From an uncultured Steroidobacter sp. (GTDB taxonomy: Bacteria > Pseudomonadota > Gammaproteobacteria > Steroidobacterales > Steroidobacteraceae): a stretch of DNA of 19,846 bases. The stretch lies in contig CAMLEO010000108.1 of the NCBI GenBank assembly GCA_946478975.1, positions 1 to 19,846 of the forward strand. Reading direction: 5' to 3'. The position numbers and the translations under genes are program-made. Positions 1 to 7,031 of the stretch are shown here, piece by piece. Below the pieces are notes generated by a model. That model was not told the origin of the DNA and searched no databases. It saw only the letters and a program-made list of their open reading frames with translations. Numbering within the stretch: the first letter of the stretch is position 1; each line of letters starts with the position of its first letter.

Positions 1-66
1 ATGGCACGCACGCTCAAGGACGACGAGGCCATCGCGGACGTGCTCGACTACTTACGGACTCTGTAA
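1..66 (+). CDS. C-terminal fragment of a class I cytochrome c domain, probably of cytochrome c oxidase subunit II (partial)
   Basis: The first 21 codons, ending in TAA at 64-66, read MARTLKDDEAIADVLDYLRTL. This matches the usual last helix of class I cytochromes c (Leu-x-Asp-x-x-Ala-Ile-x-Asp-Val-x-x-Tyr-Leu/Ile-x-Thr-Leu). The ATG at position 1 is probably an internal methionine near the heme axial ligand, not a start. Because it ends 57 nt before subunit I on the same strand, the likeliest parent is subunit II (CoxB/CtaC) carrying a fused C-terminal cytochrome c. A free-standing cytochrome c is also possible. The heme-binding CxxCH and any CuA site would lie outside the window, so the assignment rests on this tail and its position. 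Confidence 0.65.
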   Translation: MARTLKDDEAIADVLDYLRTL

Positions 67-123
67 CTGGCCGGATTATTACAACGATGACTTGACCCGC
101 CGCGCGCGAACAGGAGTGTGCCG

Positions 124-1893
124 ATGGCCTTCGTAGCAATCGCCGATCGTGACCACGAACATGCTTTGCACGACCCGCAAAGCTTCATTCGCAAGTACAT
201 CTGGAGTCAGGATCACAAAGTCATCGCGATCCAGTACGCGCTGGTCGCGATCAGCATCGGGCTGGTCGCGCTGGTGATGTCGGTGCTGATGCGCCTGCAG
301 CTGGGCTTTCCGGACACCTTCTCGCTGATCGCGCCCCAGGAGTATTACCAGTACATCACCATGCACGGCATGATCATGGTGATTTATCTGCTCACGGCGC
401 TGTTTCTCGGCGGCTTCGGCAATTATCTCATTCCGCTGATGCTCGGCGCCCGGGACATGGTGTTCCCGTACTTGAACATGCTGAGCTTCTGGTTCTATCT
501 GCTCGCGGTGCTGGTGCTGGTGGCCGGCTTCTTCATTCCCGGCGGCCCGACCGGCGCAGGCTGGACGTTATATCCGCCGCAAGCCGTACTGCCCGGCACC
601 CCCGGAGCGAGCTGGGGCATCGTTTGTATGCTGGCTTCGCTCGCGATCTTCATCGTCGCGTTCACCATGGGCGGCCTGAACTATGTGACGACGATTCTGC
701 AGGCCCGCTGCAAGGGCATGACGTTCATGCGCATGCCGCTGTCGGTCTGGGGCATTTTCACGGCGACGATTCTCGGCCTGCTGGCGTTCCCGGCGTTGTT
801 TGTTTCCGCAATCATGATGGCGCTGGACGCACTGATCGGAACCAGCTTCTTCATGCCCGCGGTCTCGTCGATGGGCGAAAAGACCGTCCACGTCGGCGGC
901 AGCCCGCTGTTGTTCCAGCACTTGTTCTGGTTCTTCGGCCATCCCGAAGTTTATATCGTCGCGCTGCCGGCGTTCGGCATCGTCTCGGACCTGCTGAGCA
1001 CCCACGCCCGTCGCCACATCTTCGGCTATCGAATGATGGTGTGGGCGATTCTCGCCATCGGCTGCCTGAGCTTCGTCGTGTGGGCGCATCATATGTATGT
1101 GAGCGGCATGAATCCCTACTTCGGATTCTTCTTTGCGACCACGACCTTGATCATCGCGGTGCCGACGGCGATCAAGGTTTACAACTGGGTGCTGACGGTC
1201 TGGCGCGGCGATGTGCGCCTCACCGTGCCGATGCTGTTCGCGATCGGCTTCATCTTCACATTCATCAACGGCGGCTTGACCGGTTTGTTTCTGGGCAACG
1301 TAACGGTGGACGTGCCGCTGTCGGGCACCTACTTCGTGGTCGCCCACTTCCACATGGTGATGGGCGTGTCGCCGATCCTGGTGGTGTTCGGCGCGATCTA
1401 TCACTGGTATCCGAAGATCACCGGCCGCATGTTCGACGAGCGGCTCGGCAGGATTCATTTCTGGGTGACCTTCCTCGGCACCTACGCGATCTTCCTGCCG
1501 ATGCACTACATGGGCATCCTGGGTGTGCCGCGCCGCTATTACGGCTACGGGGACGCGATTCAATTCATTCCGCCGTCGGTGCACGAGGCCAATATGTGGA
1601 TCTCGGTCGCGGCCATGATCGTGGCTGCGACGCAGAGCGTGTTCCTGTTCAACCTGGTGTGGTCGTACTTCAAAGGCCCGGTTGCGAGCGGCAATCCGTG
1701 GCATGCGACGACGTTGGAATGGCAGACGCCGGAAACGCCGCCGAAGCACGGCAACTGGGGCAAAGATCTGCCGGAAGTGCATCGCTGGGCCTATGACTAC
1801 AACGTGCCCGGCGCTCCCGAAGACTTCATTCCGCAGAATGTGCCGGACAGCCCGAGCACGCCGGTCGGCCGCGCTCATGGAGTTCATACATGA
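124..1893 (+). CDS. ctaD: Cytochrome c oxidase subunit I (aa3-type, A1 heme-copper oxidase)
   Basis: This is the catalytic subunit of the proton-pumping terminal oxidase in the inner membrane; it binds heme a, heme a3 and CuB. The protein has 589 residues, about 12 membrane helices and a soluble C-terminal tail. Visible ligands are H81 and H410 (heme a), H408 (heme a3), and H273, H322 and H323 (CuB). Y277 in GHPEVY is the cross-linked tyrosine, and E275 in that motif marks the A1 subfamily. D-channel residues N100, D111 and N118 and K-channel K351 are in place, so a pumping enzyme is expected. ATG 124 is chosen because AGGAG at 112-116 is 7 nt upstream; an in-frame GTG at 118 would sit almost on the ribosome site. 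The stop overlaps the next gene's start (ATGA). Confidence 0.97.
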   Translation: MAFVAIADRDHEHALHDPQSFIRKYIWSQDHKVIAIQYALVAISIGLVALVMSVLMRLQLGFPDTFSLIAPQEYYQYITMHGMIMVIYLLTALFLGGFGNYLIPLMLGARDMVFPYLNMLSFWFYLLAVLVLVAGFFIPGGPTGAGWTLYPPQAVLPGTPGASWGIVCMLASLAIFIVAFTMGGLNYVTTILQARCKGMTFMRMPLSVWGIFTATILGLLAFPALFVSAIMMALDALIGTSFFMPAVSSMGEKTVHVGGSPLLFQHLFWFFGHPEVYIVALPAFGIVSDLLSTHARRHIFGYRMMVWAILAIGCLSFVVWAHHMYVSGMNPYFGFFFATTTLIIAVPTAIKVYNWVLTVWRGDVRLTVPMLFAIGFIFTFINGGLTGLFLGNVTVDVPLSGTYFVVAHFHMVMGVSPILVVFGAIYHWYPKITGRMFDERLGRIHFWVTFLGTYAIFLPMHYMGILGVPRRYYGYGDAIQFIPPSVHEANMWISVAAMIVAATQSVFLFNLVWSYFKGPVASGNPWHATTLEWQTPETPPKHGNWGKDLPEVHRWAYDYNVPGAPEDFIPQNVPDSPSTPVGRAHGVHT

Positions 1894-2579
1894 GCCTGAC
1901 CGTCGCATACGGCGCTTTGTGTGCGGGCGTCATCCTTTGGCTGGTGCTCGTCAACAAGCTGCGCGTGAGGCCTTGGGAAGCGCAGGTGGCAACACCTGCG
2001 GGAGCGGGCTTTGAAGCAATGGCGCCGAAGCGGATCGGGCTGTGGGTCTTCCTGGCCGTCATCACTTCGCTGTTCGGTTTGTTTGTATCGGCTTACTACA
2101 TGCGCATGGGCGCGCACGGCGGCCATGAGATGCACGGGGCCGGCAACTGGACGCAGATCCGCGACCCCGGCATTTTGTGGCTGAACACGATCGTTCTGAT
2201 CGCCGGCAGCGTCGCGATGCAATCGGCGGGGGCCGCCGTCACCCGCGGCCGAATGGAACAGACGCGCTTGCGTTTGTTTGCAGCCGGCATGCTCACCGCG
2301 GCGTTCCTGATCGGGCAGATGGTGGCCTGGCGGCAGCTGCGCTTGTCGCAAGTGTTCTCGCCGCAAAATCCCGCCGTCGCGTTTTTCTATGTATTGACCG
2401 CCGTGCATGGTCTGCACCTGCTCGGCGGTTTGTTTGTGTGGACCCGCACGCTGGCGCGCTCGCTGCAAAAAGATATCGAACCCATCGATCTGCGGCTGAG
2501 CGTCGAGCTCACGACGGTGTACTGGCACTACTTGCTGCTGGTGTGGCTGGGTCTGTTCGCAGTGCTGTTGTCGACTTGA
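1890..2579 (+). CDS. Cytochrome c oxidase subunit III family protein (first of two, divergent)
   Basis: This 229-residue integral membrane protein has about six predicted helices. Its C-terminal half carries the subunit III signatures: FFYVLTAVHGLHLLGG, matching the family's FFxxTGxHGxHV helix, and YWHYLLLVW, matching YWHFVDLVW but with the family Asp replaced by Leu. It therefore belongs to the COX3 superfamily but is less canonical than its neighbour. A loop at residues 71-82 is rich in Met and His (M71, M73, H76, H79, M81, H82). The start overlaps the ctaD stop by 4 nt, with GGAG at 1879-1882. From established knowledge, subunit III stabilises subunit I and its proton-uptake path. Whether this copy is a structural subunit or has an accessory role cannot be decided from sequence. 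Confidence 0.85.
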   Translation: MSLTVAYGALCAGVILWLVLVNKLRVRPWEAQVATPAGAGFEAMAPKRIGLWVFLAVITSLFGLFVSAYYMRMGAHGGHEMHGAGNWTQIRDPGILWLNTIVLIAGSVAMQSAGAAVTRGRMEQTRLRLFAAGMLTAAFLIGQMVAWRQLRLSQVFSPQNPAVAFFYVLTAVHGLHLLGGLFVWTRTLARSLQKDIEPIDLRLSVELTTVYWHYLLLVWLGLFAVLLST

Positions 2580-2604
2580 GAACACCTTTCAACAAGGACT
2601 GGTC

Positions 2605-3279
2605 ATGAGTCATGAACCCAGCGCATTGGAGCCCGGCTTACGAGGCGTGACGGCGGATTGGTCCGCCGACAAACAAGCCTTCCCCGTGCCGTGGGGCAAG
2701 GCGATGATGTGGATCTTCCTGCTCTCGGACACTTTCATCTTTTCGTGTTTCCTCACGTCGTACATGAACGTGCGGATCTCCACGACCGAACCGTGGCCGA
2801 ATCCCAGCGAAGTGTTCGGGCTCAACGTCGGCGGTCATGACATTCCTCTGCTGCTGATCGCAATCATGACCATGGTGCTGATCACCAGCAGCGGCACCAT
2901 GGCAATGGCAGTGAACTTCGGTTATCGCCGCGATCGCAAGCGGACCGCGCAGCTGATGTTTGCAACGGCGGCGCTGGGTCTCACATTCGTCAGCATGCAG
3001 GCGTTCGAGTGGACCAAGCTGATCGTCCATGAAGGCGTGCGGCCGTGGGGCAATCCGATGGGCGCGGCACAGTTCGGTTCATCGTTCTTCATGATCACCG
3101 GGTTCCACGGCATGCACGTGACCGGCGGCGTGATCTATCTCAGCGTCGTCGCTTCACGCGTGCTCAGCGGCTTCTACGATCGCAAAGGCACGTACGAGAC
3201 GGTGGAGATCGCCGGTTTGTATTGGCACTTCGTCGACCTGGTGTGGGTGTTCATCTTCGCGTTCTTTTATCTGTGGTAG
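2605..3279 (+). CDS. ctaE: Cytochrome c oxidase subunit III (canonical copy)
   Basis: This 224-residue protein has five predicted helices, corresponding to helices III-VII of mitochondrial subunit III; the two N-terminal helices are absent, as in many bacterial versions. Motifs seen are WIFLLSDTFIFSCFL near the N-terminus, a Gln-Ala-Phe-Glu-Trp at the end of helix 3, FFMITGFHGMHVTGG in helix 4 and YWHFVDLVWVFIF in the last helix. These identify an integral subunit of the aa3 oxidase that packs against subunit I. The start is supported by AAGGA at 2594-2598, 6 nt upstream of the ATG. It lies 25 nt after the first subunit III-like gene and 8 nt before the subunit IV-like gene, clearly in one operon. 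Confidence 0.95.
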   Translation: MSHEPSALEPGLRGVTADWSADKQAFPVPWGKAMMWIFLLSDTFIFSCFLTSYMNVRISTTEPWPNPSEVFGLNVGGHDIPLLLIAIMTMVLITSSGTMAMAVNFGYRRDRKRTAQLMFATAALGLTFVSMQAFEWTKLIVHEGVRPWGNPMGAAQFGSSFFMITGFHGMHVTGGVIYLSVVASRVLSGFYDRKGTYETVEIAGLYWHFVDLVWVFIFAFFYLW

Positions 3280-3287
3280 GAGGCGGC

Positions 3288-3659
3288 ATGGATCAGGCGG
3301 TACACAATCAGGCGGTCGCGCGGGAGCCGCACGAGGTCCACGGCTCGCACGGCGAAGGCGTGCAGCATCCCATCAAGCTGTATCTATGGATCTGGCTGCT
3401 GCTGTTCGTGTTCAGCGCCTTCTCCTACATGGTCGATTACTTCCAGTTGCAAGGCGCGGTGCGCTGGACGCTGATCATCGTGTTCATGCTGGTCAAGGCG
3501 AGCTTCATCGTCGCGATCTTCATGCACATGGCGTGGGAGCGGCTGGCGCTGAAGCTCGCGATCCTGATTCCGCCGCTGGCATTGCTGGTGCTGATCGGGC
3601 TGATGGCGATCGAGGGGGACTACACCTTCCTGACGCGGATCGCATCGTTCGTGCATTGA
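3288..3659 (+). CDS. Prokaryotic cytochrome c oxidase subunit IV-like membrane protein
   Basis: This 123-residue protein has a hydrophilic His-rich N-terminus (H6, H15, H18, H21, H27) and three membrane helices. The central KASFIVAIFMHMAWERLALK segment fits the bacterial COX4/CyoD-type small subunit (COX4_pro family), which typically has F-M-H-hydrophobic residues followed by a charged turn. This subunit usually aids assembly or stability of the complex. The ATG at 3288 is chosen because TAGGAGG at 3277-3283 overlaps the previous stop and gives a strong ribosome site 4 nt away. The open frame extends further upstream, but that part only shadows subunit III. No symbol is given because naming varies. 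Confidence 0.85.
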   Translation: MDQAVHNQAVAREPHEVHGSHGEGVQHPIKLYLWIWLLLFVFSAFSYMVDYFQLQGAVRWTLIIVFMLVKASFIVAIFMHMAWERLALKLAILIPPLALLVLIGLMAIEGDYTFLTRIASFVH

Positions 3660-3689
3660 GCCTGGACAAATCGACTCATTCGAAACACA

Positions 3690-3723
3690 GCGGGGCTCTC
3701 AGCGACTATCATTCCGCCCCGCT
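3690..3723 (+). promoter_or_regulatory. Inverted repeat ending at the ctaA start codon, with a -10-like box in the loop
   Basis: AGCGGGGC (3689-3696) and GCCCCGCT (3716-3723) are perfect 8-base inverted arms separated by 19 nt, and the right arm ends on the base before ATG 3724. No Shine-Dalgarno sequence precedes ctaA. TATCAT at 3707-3712 resembles a -10 box; a transcript from it would start within a few bases of the ATG and be leaderless, whereas read-through RNA from the cox genes could form the stem over the start. The -35 region is not convincing. Both roles are inference. Confidence 0.35.
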
Positions 3724-4716
3724 ATGACCTCACGTTCGATTTTGTTCCGCCGGCTGGCGCTGGTGGGAGTGCTGCTTGCGTTCACAGTCGTGGTGCTCGG
3801 CGCCTGGGTGCGGCTGAGCGCGGCCGGCCTCGGCTGCCCGGACTGGCCGGGCTGTTACGGCCATTTGAGCGTCGACAGCGCGGCCGAGAACGTCGACACC
3901 ATCAACCAAGCCTTCCCGCAGCGGCCGTTCCAGTATCACAAAGCCATCAAGGAGATGGTGCATCGATACTTCGCCTCCACCTTGGGGCTGCTGATCCTGG
4001 TGCTGGCGGGCCTCGCGATCGCCAATCGCAAAGATCCCGAACAGCCGGTGGCATTGCCGATCGCGCTGGTCGGGCTGGTGATCTTTCAGGGACTGCTCGG
4101 CATGTGGACGGTGACGCTGCTGCTCAAGCCGCTGATCGTCGTTCTGCACCTGATCGGCGGGCTCACGACACTGTCGTTGCTCGCGTGGCTAGCGATGCGT
4201 CGGCCCGGGCCGTCGGAACTGCCCGCGACTGCGAGCAACCTGCGCACACTCGCGGGCGTCGGTTTGCTGGTGCTGGCGCTGCAGATCGCGCTCGGCGGCT
4301 GGACGAGCAGCAATTACGCGGCGCTCGCCTGCCCGGACTTTCCAACCTGTCAGAACAGCTTCTGGCCGCAGATGGATGCCAAGGATGCGTTCGTGTTGTG
4401 GCGAGGCCTGGGCATCGATTACGAAGGCGGCGTGCTCGACAACCCCGCGCGCGTGGCCATTCACTTCGTTCACCGCCTCGGCGCGATTGCCGCGGCGATC
4501 ATCCTGGGACTGCTGAGCATCCTGGCCTGGCGCCGAGGGCCGACGCCGACGGTGCGAGCGGCGGGTGCCATGCTCGGAATCGTGCTGATTACGCAGCTCA
4601 TCCTCGGGCCCGTGATGGTGATGCGGGCGCTGCCACTGCCGCTCGCGACGGCACATAACGGCGTCGCGGCACTATTGCTGCTCGCGACAGTGCGAATGAA
4701 CAGGTTGCTTAGATAG
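3724..4716 (+). CDS. ctaA: Heme A synthase (CtaA/COX15 family)
   Basis: CtaA oxidises the C8 methyl group of heme O to a formyl group, giving heme A for the aa3 oxidase; it is an eight-helix inner-membrane protein. The 330 residues show the two-half COX15 layout. Key residues are E77 and H80 in the EMVHR motif, H142 in VLHLIGG, H250 in IHFVHRLGA and H311 in ATAHNG, corresponding to the family's conserved heme-ligand histidines. Cys pairs lie in the loops CPDWPGC and CPDFPTC. The 64-nt gap from the cox genes contains an inverted repeat, and no ribosome site is visible, so translation may be leaderless or coupled. It works with CtaB encoded next. Confidence 0.96.
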   Translation: MTSRSILFRRLALVGVLLAFTVVVLGAWVRLSAAGLGCPDWPGCYGHLSVDSAAENVDTINQAFPQRPFQYHKAIKEMVHRYFASTLGLLILVLAGLAIANRKDPEQPVALPIALVGLVIFQGLLGMWTVTLLLKPLIVVLHLIGGLTTLSLLAWLAMRRPGPSELPATASNLRTLAGVGLLVLALQIALGGWTSSNYAALACPDFPTCQNSFWPQMDAKDAFVLWRGLGIDYEGGVLDNPARVAIHFVHRLGAIAAAIILGLLSILAWRRGPTPTVRAAGAMLGIVLITQLILGPVMVMRALPLPLATAHNGVAALLLLATVRMNRLLR

Positions 4717-4758
4717 ATAGCAGGTCATCTCAAGCAGCCGTCCCTGGAGCGTCGGCCA

Positions 4759-4780
4759 GCCGGCACATCCGTGTACCGGC
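4759..4780. repeat. Imperfect hairpin between ctaA and ctaB
   Basis: GCCGG (4759-4763) pairs with CCGGC (4776-4780). After a C/A mismatch, ACA (4765-4767) pairs with TGT (4772-4774) around a TCCG loop. It sits 11 nt before a second, perfect hairpin. No T-run follows, so it is not a standard terminator. Confidence 0.4.
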
Positions 4781-4790
4781 GTTCGCGCGG

Positions 4791-4817
4791 TCCGTGGACA
4801 CGTTAAGTGTCCACGGA
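4791..4817. repeat. Perfect 11-bp inverted repeat between ctaA and ctaB
   Basis: The arms TCCGTGGACAC (4791-4801) and GTGTCCACGGA (4807-4817) are perfect complements around a 5-nt GTTAA loop. The sequence after the stem is AACGCAGCC, with no T-tract, so a classical intrinsic terminator is unlikely. It could be an operator for a dimeric regulator or an RNA processing or attenuation stem. It lies 58 nt upstream of the ctaB ATG. Confidence 0.6.
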
Positions 4818-4839
4818 AACGCAGCCGCGCTCACCCGTG

Positions 4840-4845
4840 TAGAAT
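4840..4845 (+). promoter_or_regulatory. Possible -10 box for ctaB
   Basis: TAGAAT at 4840-4845 is one base from the TATAAT consensus and lies about 30 nt upstream of the ctaB ATG, after the hairpins. No good -35 box is seen at the right distance. The same hexamer precedes uvrD and the lpoP-like gene, which gives mild support. This is inference. Confidence 0.3.
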
Positions 4846-4874
4846 CCCACGCTGTCTTCGTCTTCGTTCCTGTT

Positions 4875-5780
4875 ATGTCTGCCGTGGAAACCTCCTCACT
4901 TCACCCTGCCGCGTCCTGGCGCGATTACTACGAGCTGGGCAAGCCGCGCGTGGTGATGTTGATCATGTTCACGGCCATTGCCGGCATGTTCCTGGCTGCT
5001 CCCGGATTGCCGCCGCTGAACGCGCTGCTTTTCGGCACCATCGGCATCGCACTCGCCGCGTCCGCAGCCGCCGCGATCAATCACGTACTCGATCGCCGCT
5101 TCGATGAACAGATGGCGCGCACGCGGAATCGTCCGCTGCCGACCGGGCATGTGACGGAACGTCAGGCGCTAACGTACGCGATGATCCTGGCAGTGCTGTC
5201 GATGGTTCTGCTGTGGGGCTGGGTGAATGCACTGACAGCCGTGCTCACATTCTGCTCGCTTATCGGTTATGCCGTCGTTTACACGGTGTGGCTGAAACAC
5301 GCGACACCTCAAAACATCGTCATCGGCGGAGCGGCCGGCGCGGCGCCGCCGGTGCTGGGATGGACCGCGGTGACGGGTTCGATCGATCCGCACGCGTTGT
5401 TGTTGTTCCTGATCATCTTCACGTGGACGCCGCCGCACTTCTGGGCGCTCGCGATCGCGCGGCGCGATGAATATGCGAAGGCGGGCATTCCGATGCTGCC
5501 GGTCGCATACAGCAGCGACTTCACTCGCCTGCACATTCTGCTCTATACGATTCTGCTCGTGATCGTCACGCTGCTGCCGTATCTCACCGGCATGAGCGGC
5601 TTGATCTACCTGGTCGCGGCGCTGGTGCTCGGCGGCGTGTTTCTGTTCCGCACCTTGCAGCTCAAAGTGCGCAACGACGCCCGCCTGCCGATGCGGACTT
5701 TCGCCTTTTCGATCACCTACCTGGCGCTGCTGTTCGCGGCGCTATTGATCGACCACTATCTGATCATTCGGCTGACGTAG
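4875..5780 (+). CDS. ctaB: Protoheme IX farnesyltransferase (heme O synthase)
   Basis: This UbiA-superfamily prenyltransferase attaches a farnesyl group to the vinyl group of protoheme IX, making heme O, the substrate of CtaA. The 301-residue protein has about nine helices. The first Asp-rich motif is N69-x3-D73-x3-D77 in NHVLDRRFDEQMARTRNRPLPTG-type sequence, and the second conserved loop is RRDEYAKAGIPMLP. The start at ATG 4875 gives the family's usual length and N-terminus (a short polar lead, then Tyr-x-x-Leu-x-Lys-Pro-Arg-Val). An upstream in-frame GTG at 4794 lies inside the hairpin and would add an unlikely 27 residues. No strong Shine-Dalgarno sequence is visible. The 158-nt gap after ctaA suggests separate regulation. 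Confidence 0.95.
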   Translation: MSAVETSSLHPAASWRDYYELGKPRVVMLIMFTAIAGMFLAAPGLPPLNALLFGTIGIALAASAAAAINHVLDRRFDEQMARTRNRPLPTGHVTERQALTYAMILAVLSMVLLWGWVNALTAVLTFCSLIGYAVVYTVWLKHATPQNIVIGGAAGAAPPVLGWTAVTGSIDPHALLLFLIIFTWTPPHFWALAIARRDEYAKAGIPMLPVAYSSDFTRLHILLYTILLVIVTLLPYLTGMSGLIYLVAALVLGGVFLFRTLQLKVRNDARLPMRTFAFSITYLALLFAALLIDHYLIIRLT

Positions 5781-5797
5781 CCGTCGGGCCGCACATC

Positions 5798-7024
5798 GTG
5801 GCTCCGACGCGTCCTACCCGAAGCACGATTCCCTGGCTCACTGTCGCGGTGATCGCACTGATCGCCTACGGCTCGCTGTATCCATTCAACTTCAAGCCGG
5901 GCATTCACGAAGGCCTGATCTCGGCGTTGGGAGAGCTGTCGTGGGCGCGCGCGGGACGCGGCGATCGCATCTCGAACGTGCTGTTGTATCTGCCACTCGG
6001 CTTTTGTTTGTATCTGTGGCTGAACACGCGCTTTCAGCGCGGCCCGTCGGTCGTGATCGCGTCGCTGCTCGGATCGCTGCTGTCGCTGGCGATTGAAGTC
6101 GCGCAGGTCTATCTGTCGAGTCGCGTGCCGAGCCTGACGGACCTCGTGTTGAATGCAGGTGGCACATTCCTCGGCGCAATTGGCGGTGTGGGCTGGGCGG
6201 GACTATCTCATCTGATGCATCTGCCGACGCGCCCGGAGAAACAATCGCGCGATCCCGGTGCGGCGCTGATCATCCTTTTGTGGCTGGCATGGCGACTCGC
6301 GCCGTTCGTGCCGCAATTCGACCTCGGCAAGTTGAAAGCAGCGCTGCGGCCGTTGTTCCATCCGCAATTCGATTTCGTCACGGTGCTGATCTTTCTCACC
6401 TGCTGGCTGGTGGTAAATCAGGCTGTCGCAGCACTCGTGAGTAGGCCGCGACGCTTGGAATCATTGCTGTTGCTGATGGCTGCCGTATTGATCGGACGTT
6501 TGATCGTTGCGAATCAGGCGTTCGTGCCCGCGGAGCTGCTCGCGTTGTTGTTACTGCTACCGATGGTCGTACTCATGCATCGGCTGCGGCCCAGGCCGCG
6601 ACGCGCGGCATTGGTTCTGGCGGTGGTTGCGCTGCTGCTGATCGAAGAGCTGGCGCCATTCAATTTTTCTCAGCACGCGGCCGGTTTCGATTTCTGGCCT
6701 TTCATGAGCTGGGTGAATGACGGCTGGGTCAACGGCTTGCTGGCCATCGACTGGGTTCAGCTGTTCGGCAAGTTGTTTCTATCGGGCGCGCTTCTGTGGG
6801 TGATACGTGAGTGGGGCGCGTCGACGAATTTTGCGTTCGGCGTGATGCTCACGGTCGCGGTGGTGATAGAAACGCTGCAGATCTGGCTGCCTGGCGAACA
6901 CGCTTCGATTACAGACCCGCTGCTGGCGCTCGGCATCGGGCTGGTGTTTCGTGCGCTGTACAAGCGCGCGAAGCCCCGATCGTTTTCCGGAGCCTCGCGA
7001 GATCTTTCATTGCGAGAGAGATAG
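5798..7024 (+). CDS. VanZ-family membrane protein with two VanZ-like halves
   Basis: This 408-residue polytopic membrane protein begins with GTG 17 nt after ctaB and is probably co-transcribed. The first half is a clear VanZ-like domain: YGSLYPFNF (25-32 region), DRISNVLLYLPLGF (56-69), and IEVAQ with E100 and Q103 followed by SLTDL with D115 and a Gly-rich helix. The C-terminal half repeats the pattern: APFNF with PFNF at 287-290, IETLQ with E358 and Q361, and ITDPL with D373. VanZ was named from a teicoplanin-resistance protein, but most family members have no known function, and none is assigned here. Its link with heme A genes is positional only. The ribosome site is weak. Confidence 0.85.
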   Translation: MAPTRPTRSTIPWLTVAVIALIAYGSLYPFNFKPGIHEGLISALGELSWARAGRGDRISNVLLYLPLGFCLYLWLNTRFQRGPSVVIASLLGSLLSLAIEVAQVYLSSRVPSLTDLVLNAGGTFLGAIGGVGWAGLSHLMHLPTRPEKQSRDPGAALIILLWLAWRLAPFVPQFDLGKLKAALRPLFHPQFDFVTVLIFLTCWLVVNQAVAALVSRPRRLESLLLLMAAVLIGRLIVANQAFVPAELLALLLLLPMVVLMHRLRPRPRRAALVLAVVALLLIEELAPFNFSQHAAGFDFWPFMSWVNDGWVNGLLAIDWVQLFGKLFLSGALLWVIREWGASTNFAFGVMLTVAVVIETLQIWLPGEHASITDPLLALGIGLVFRALYKRAKPRSFSGASRDLSLRER

Positions 7025-7031
7025 CGCCGGA

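Noticed and set aside
1..66. Complete 21-residue small protein starting at ATG 1
   Set aside because: The sequence is the conserved last helix of cytochrome c, and the window edge cuts the gene, so it is a fragment, not a small protein.
118..123. GTG 118 as the ctaD start
   Set aside because: It is only 1 nt from the AGGAG ribosome site; ATG 124 has the normal 7-nt spacing.
568..1908. Long minus-strand open frame (446 codons) opposite ctaD
   Set aside because: It is Arg/His/Asp-rich, has no family motif, and overlaps a gene with complete catalytic residues; this is a typical high-GC antisense shadow.
4791..4830. Intrinsic terminator after ctaA
   Set aside because: The stem is strong, but no T-run follows on either strand at the required position.
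4794..4874. GTG 4794 as the ctaB start
   Set aside because: It lies inside the perfect hairpin and adds 27 residues with no family similarity before the usual N-terminus.
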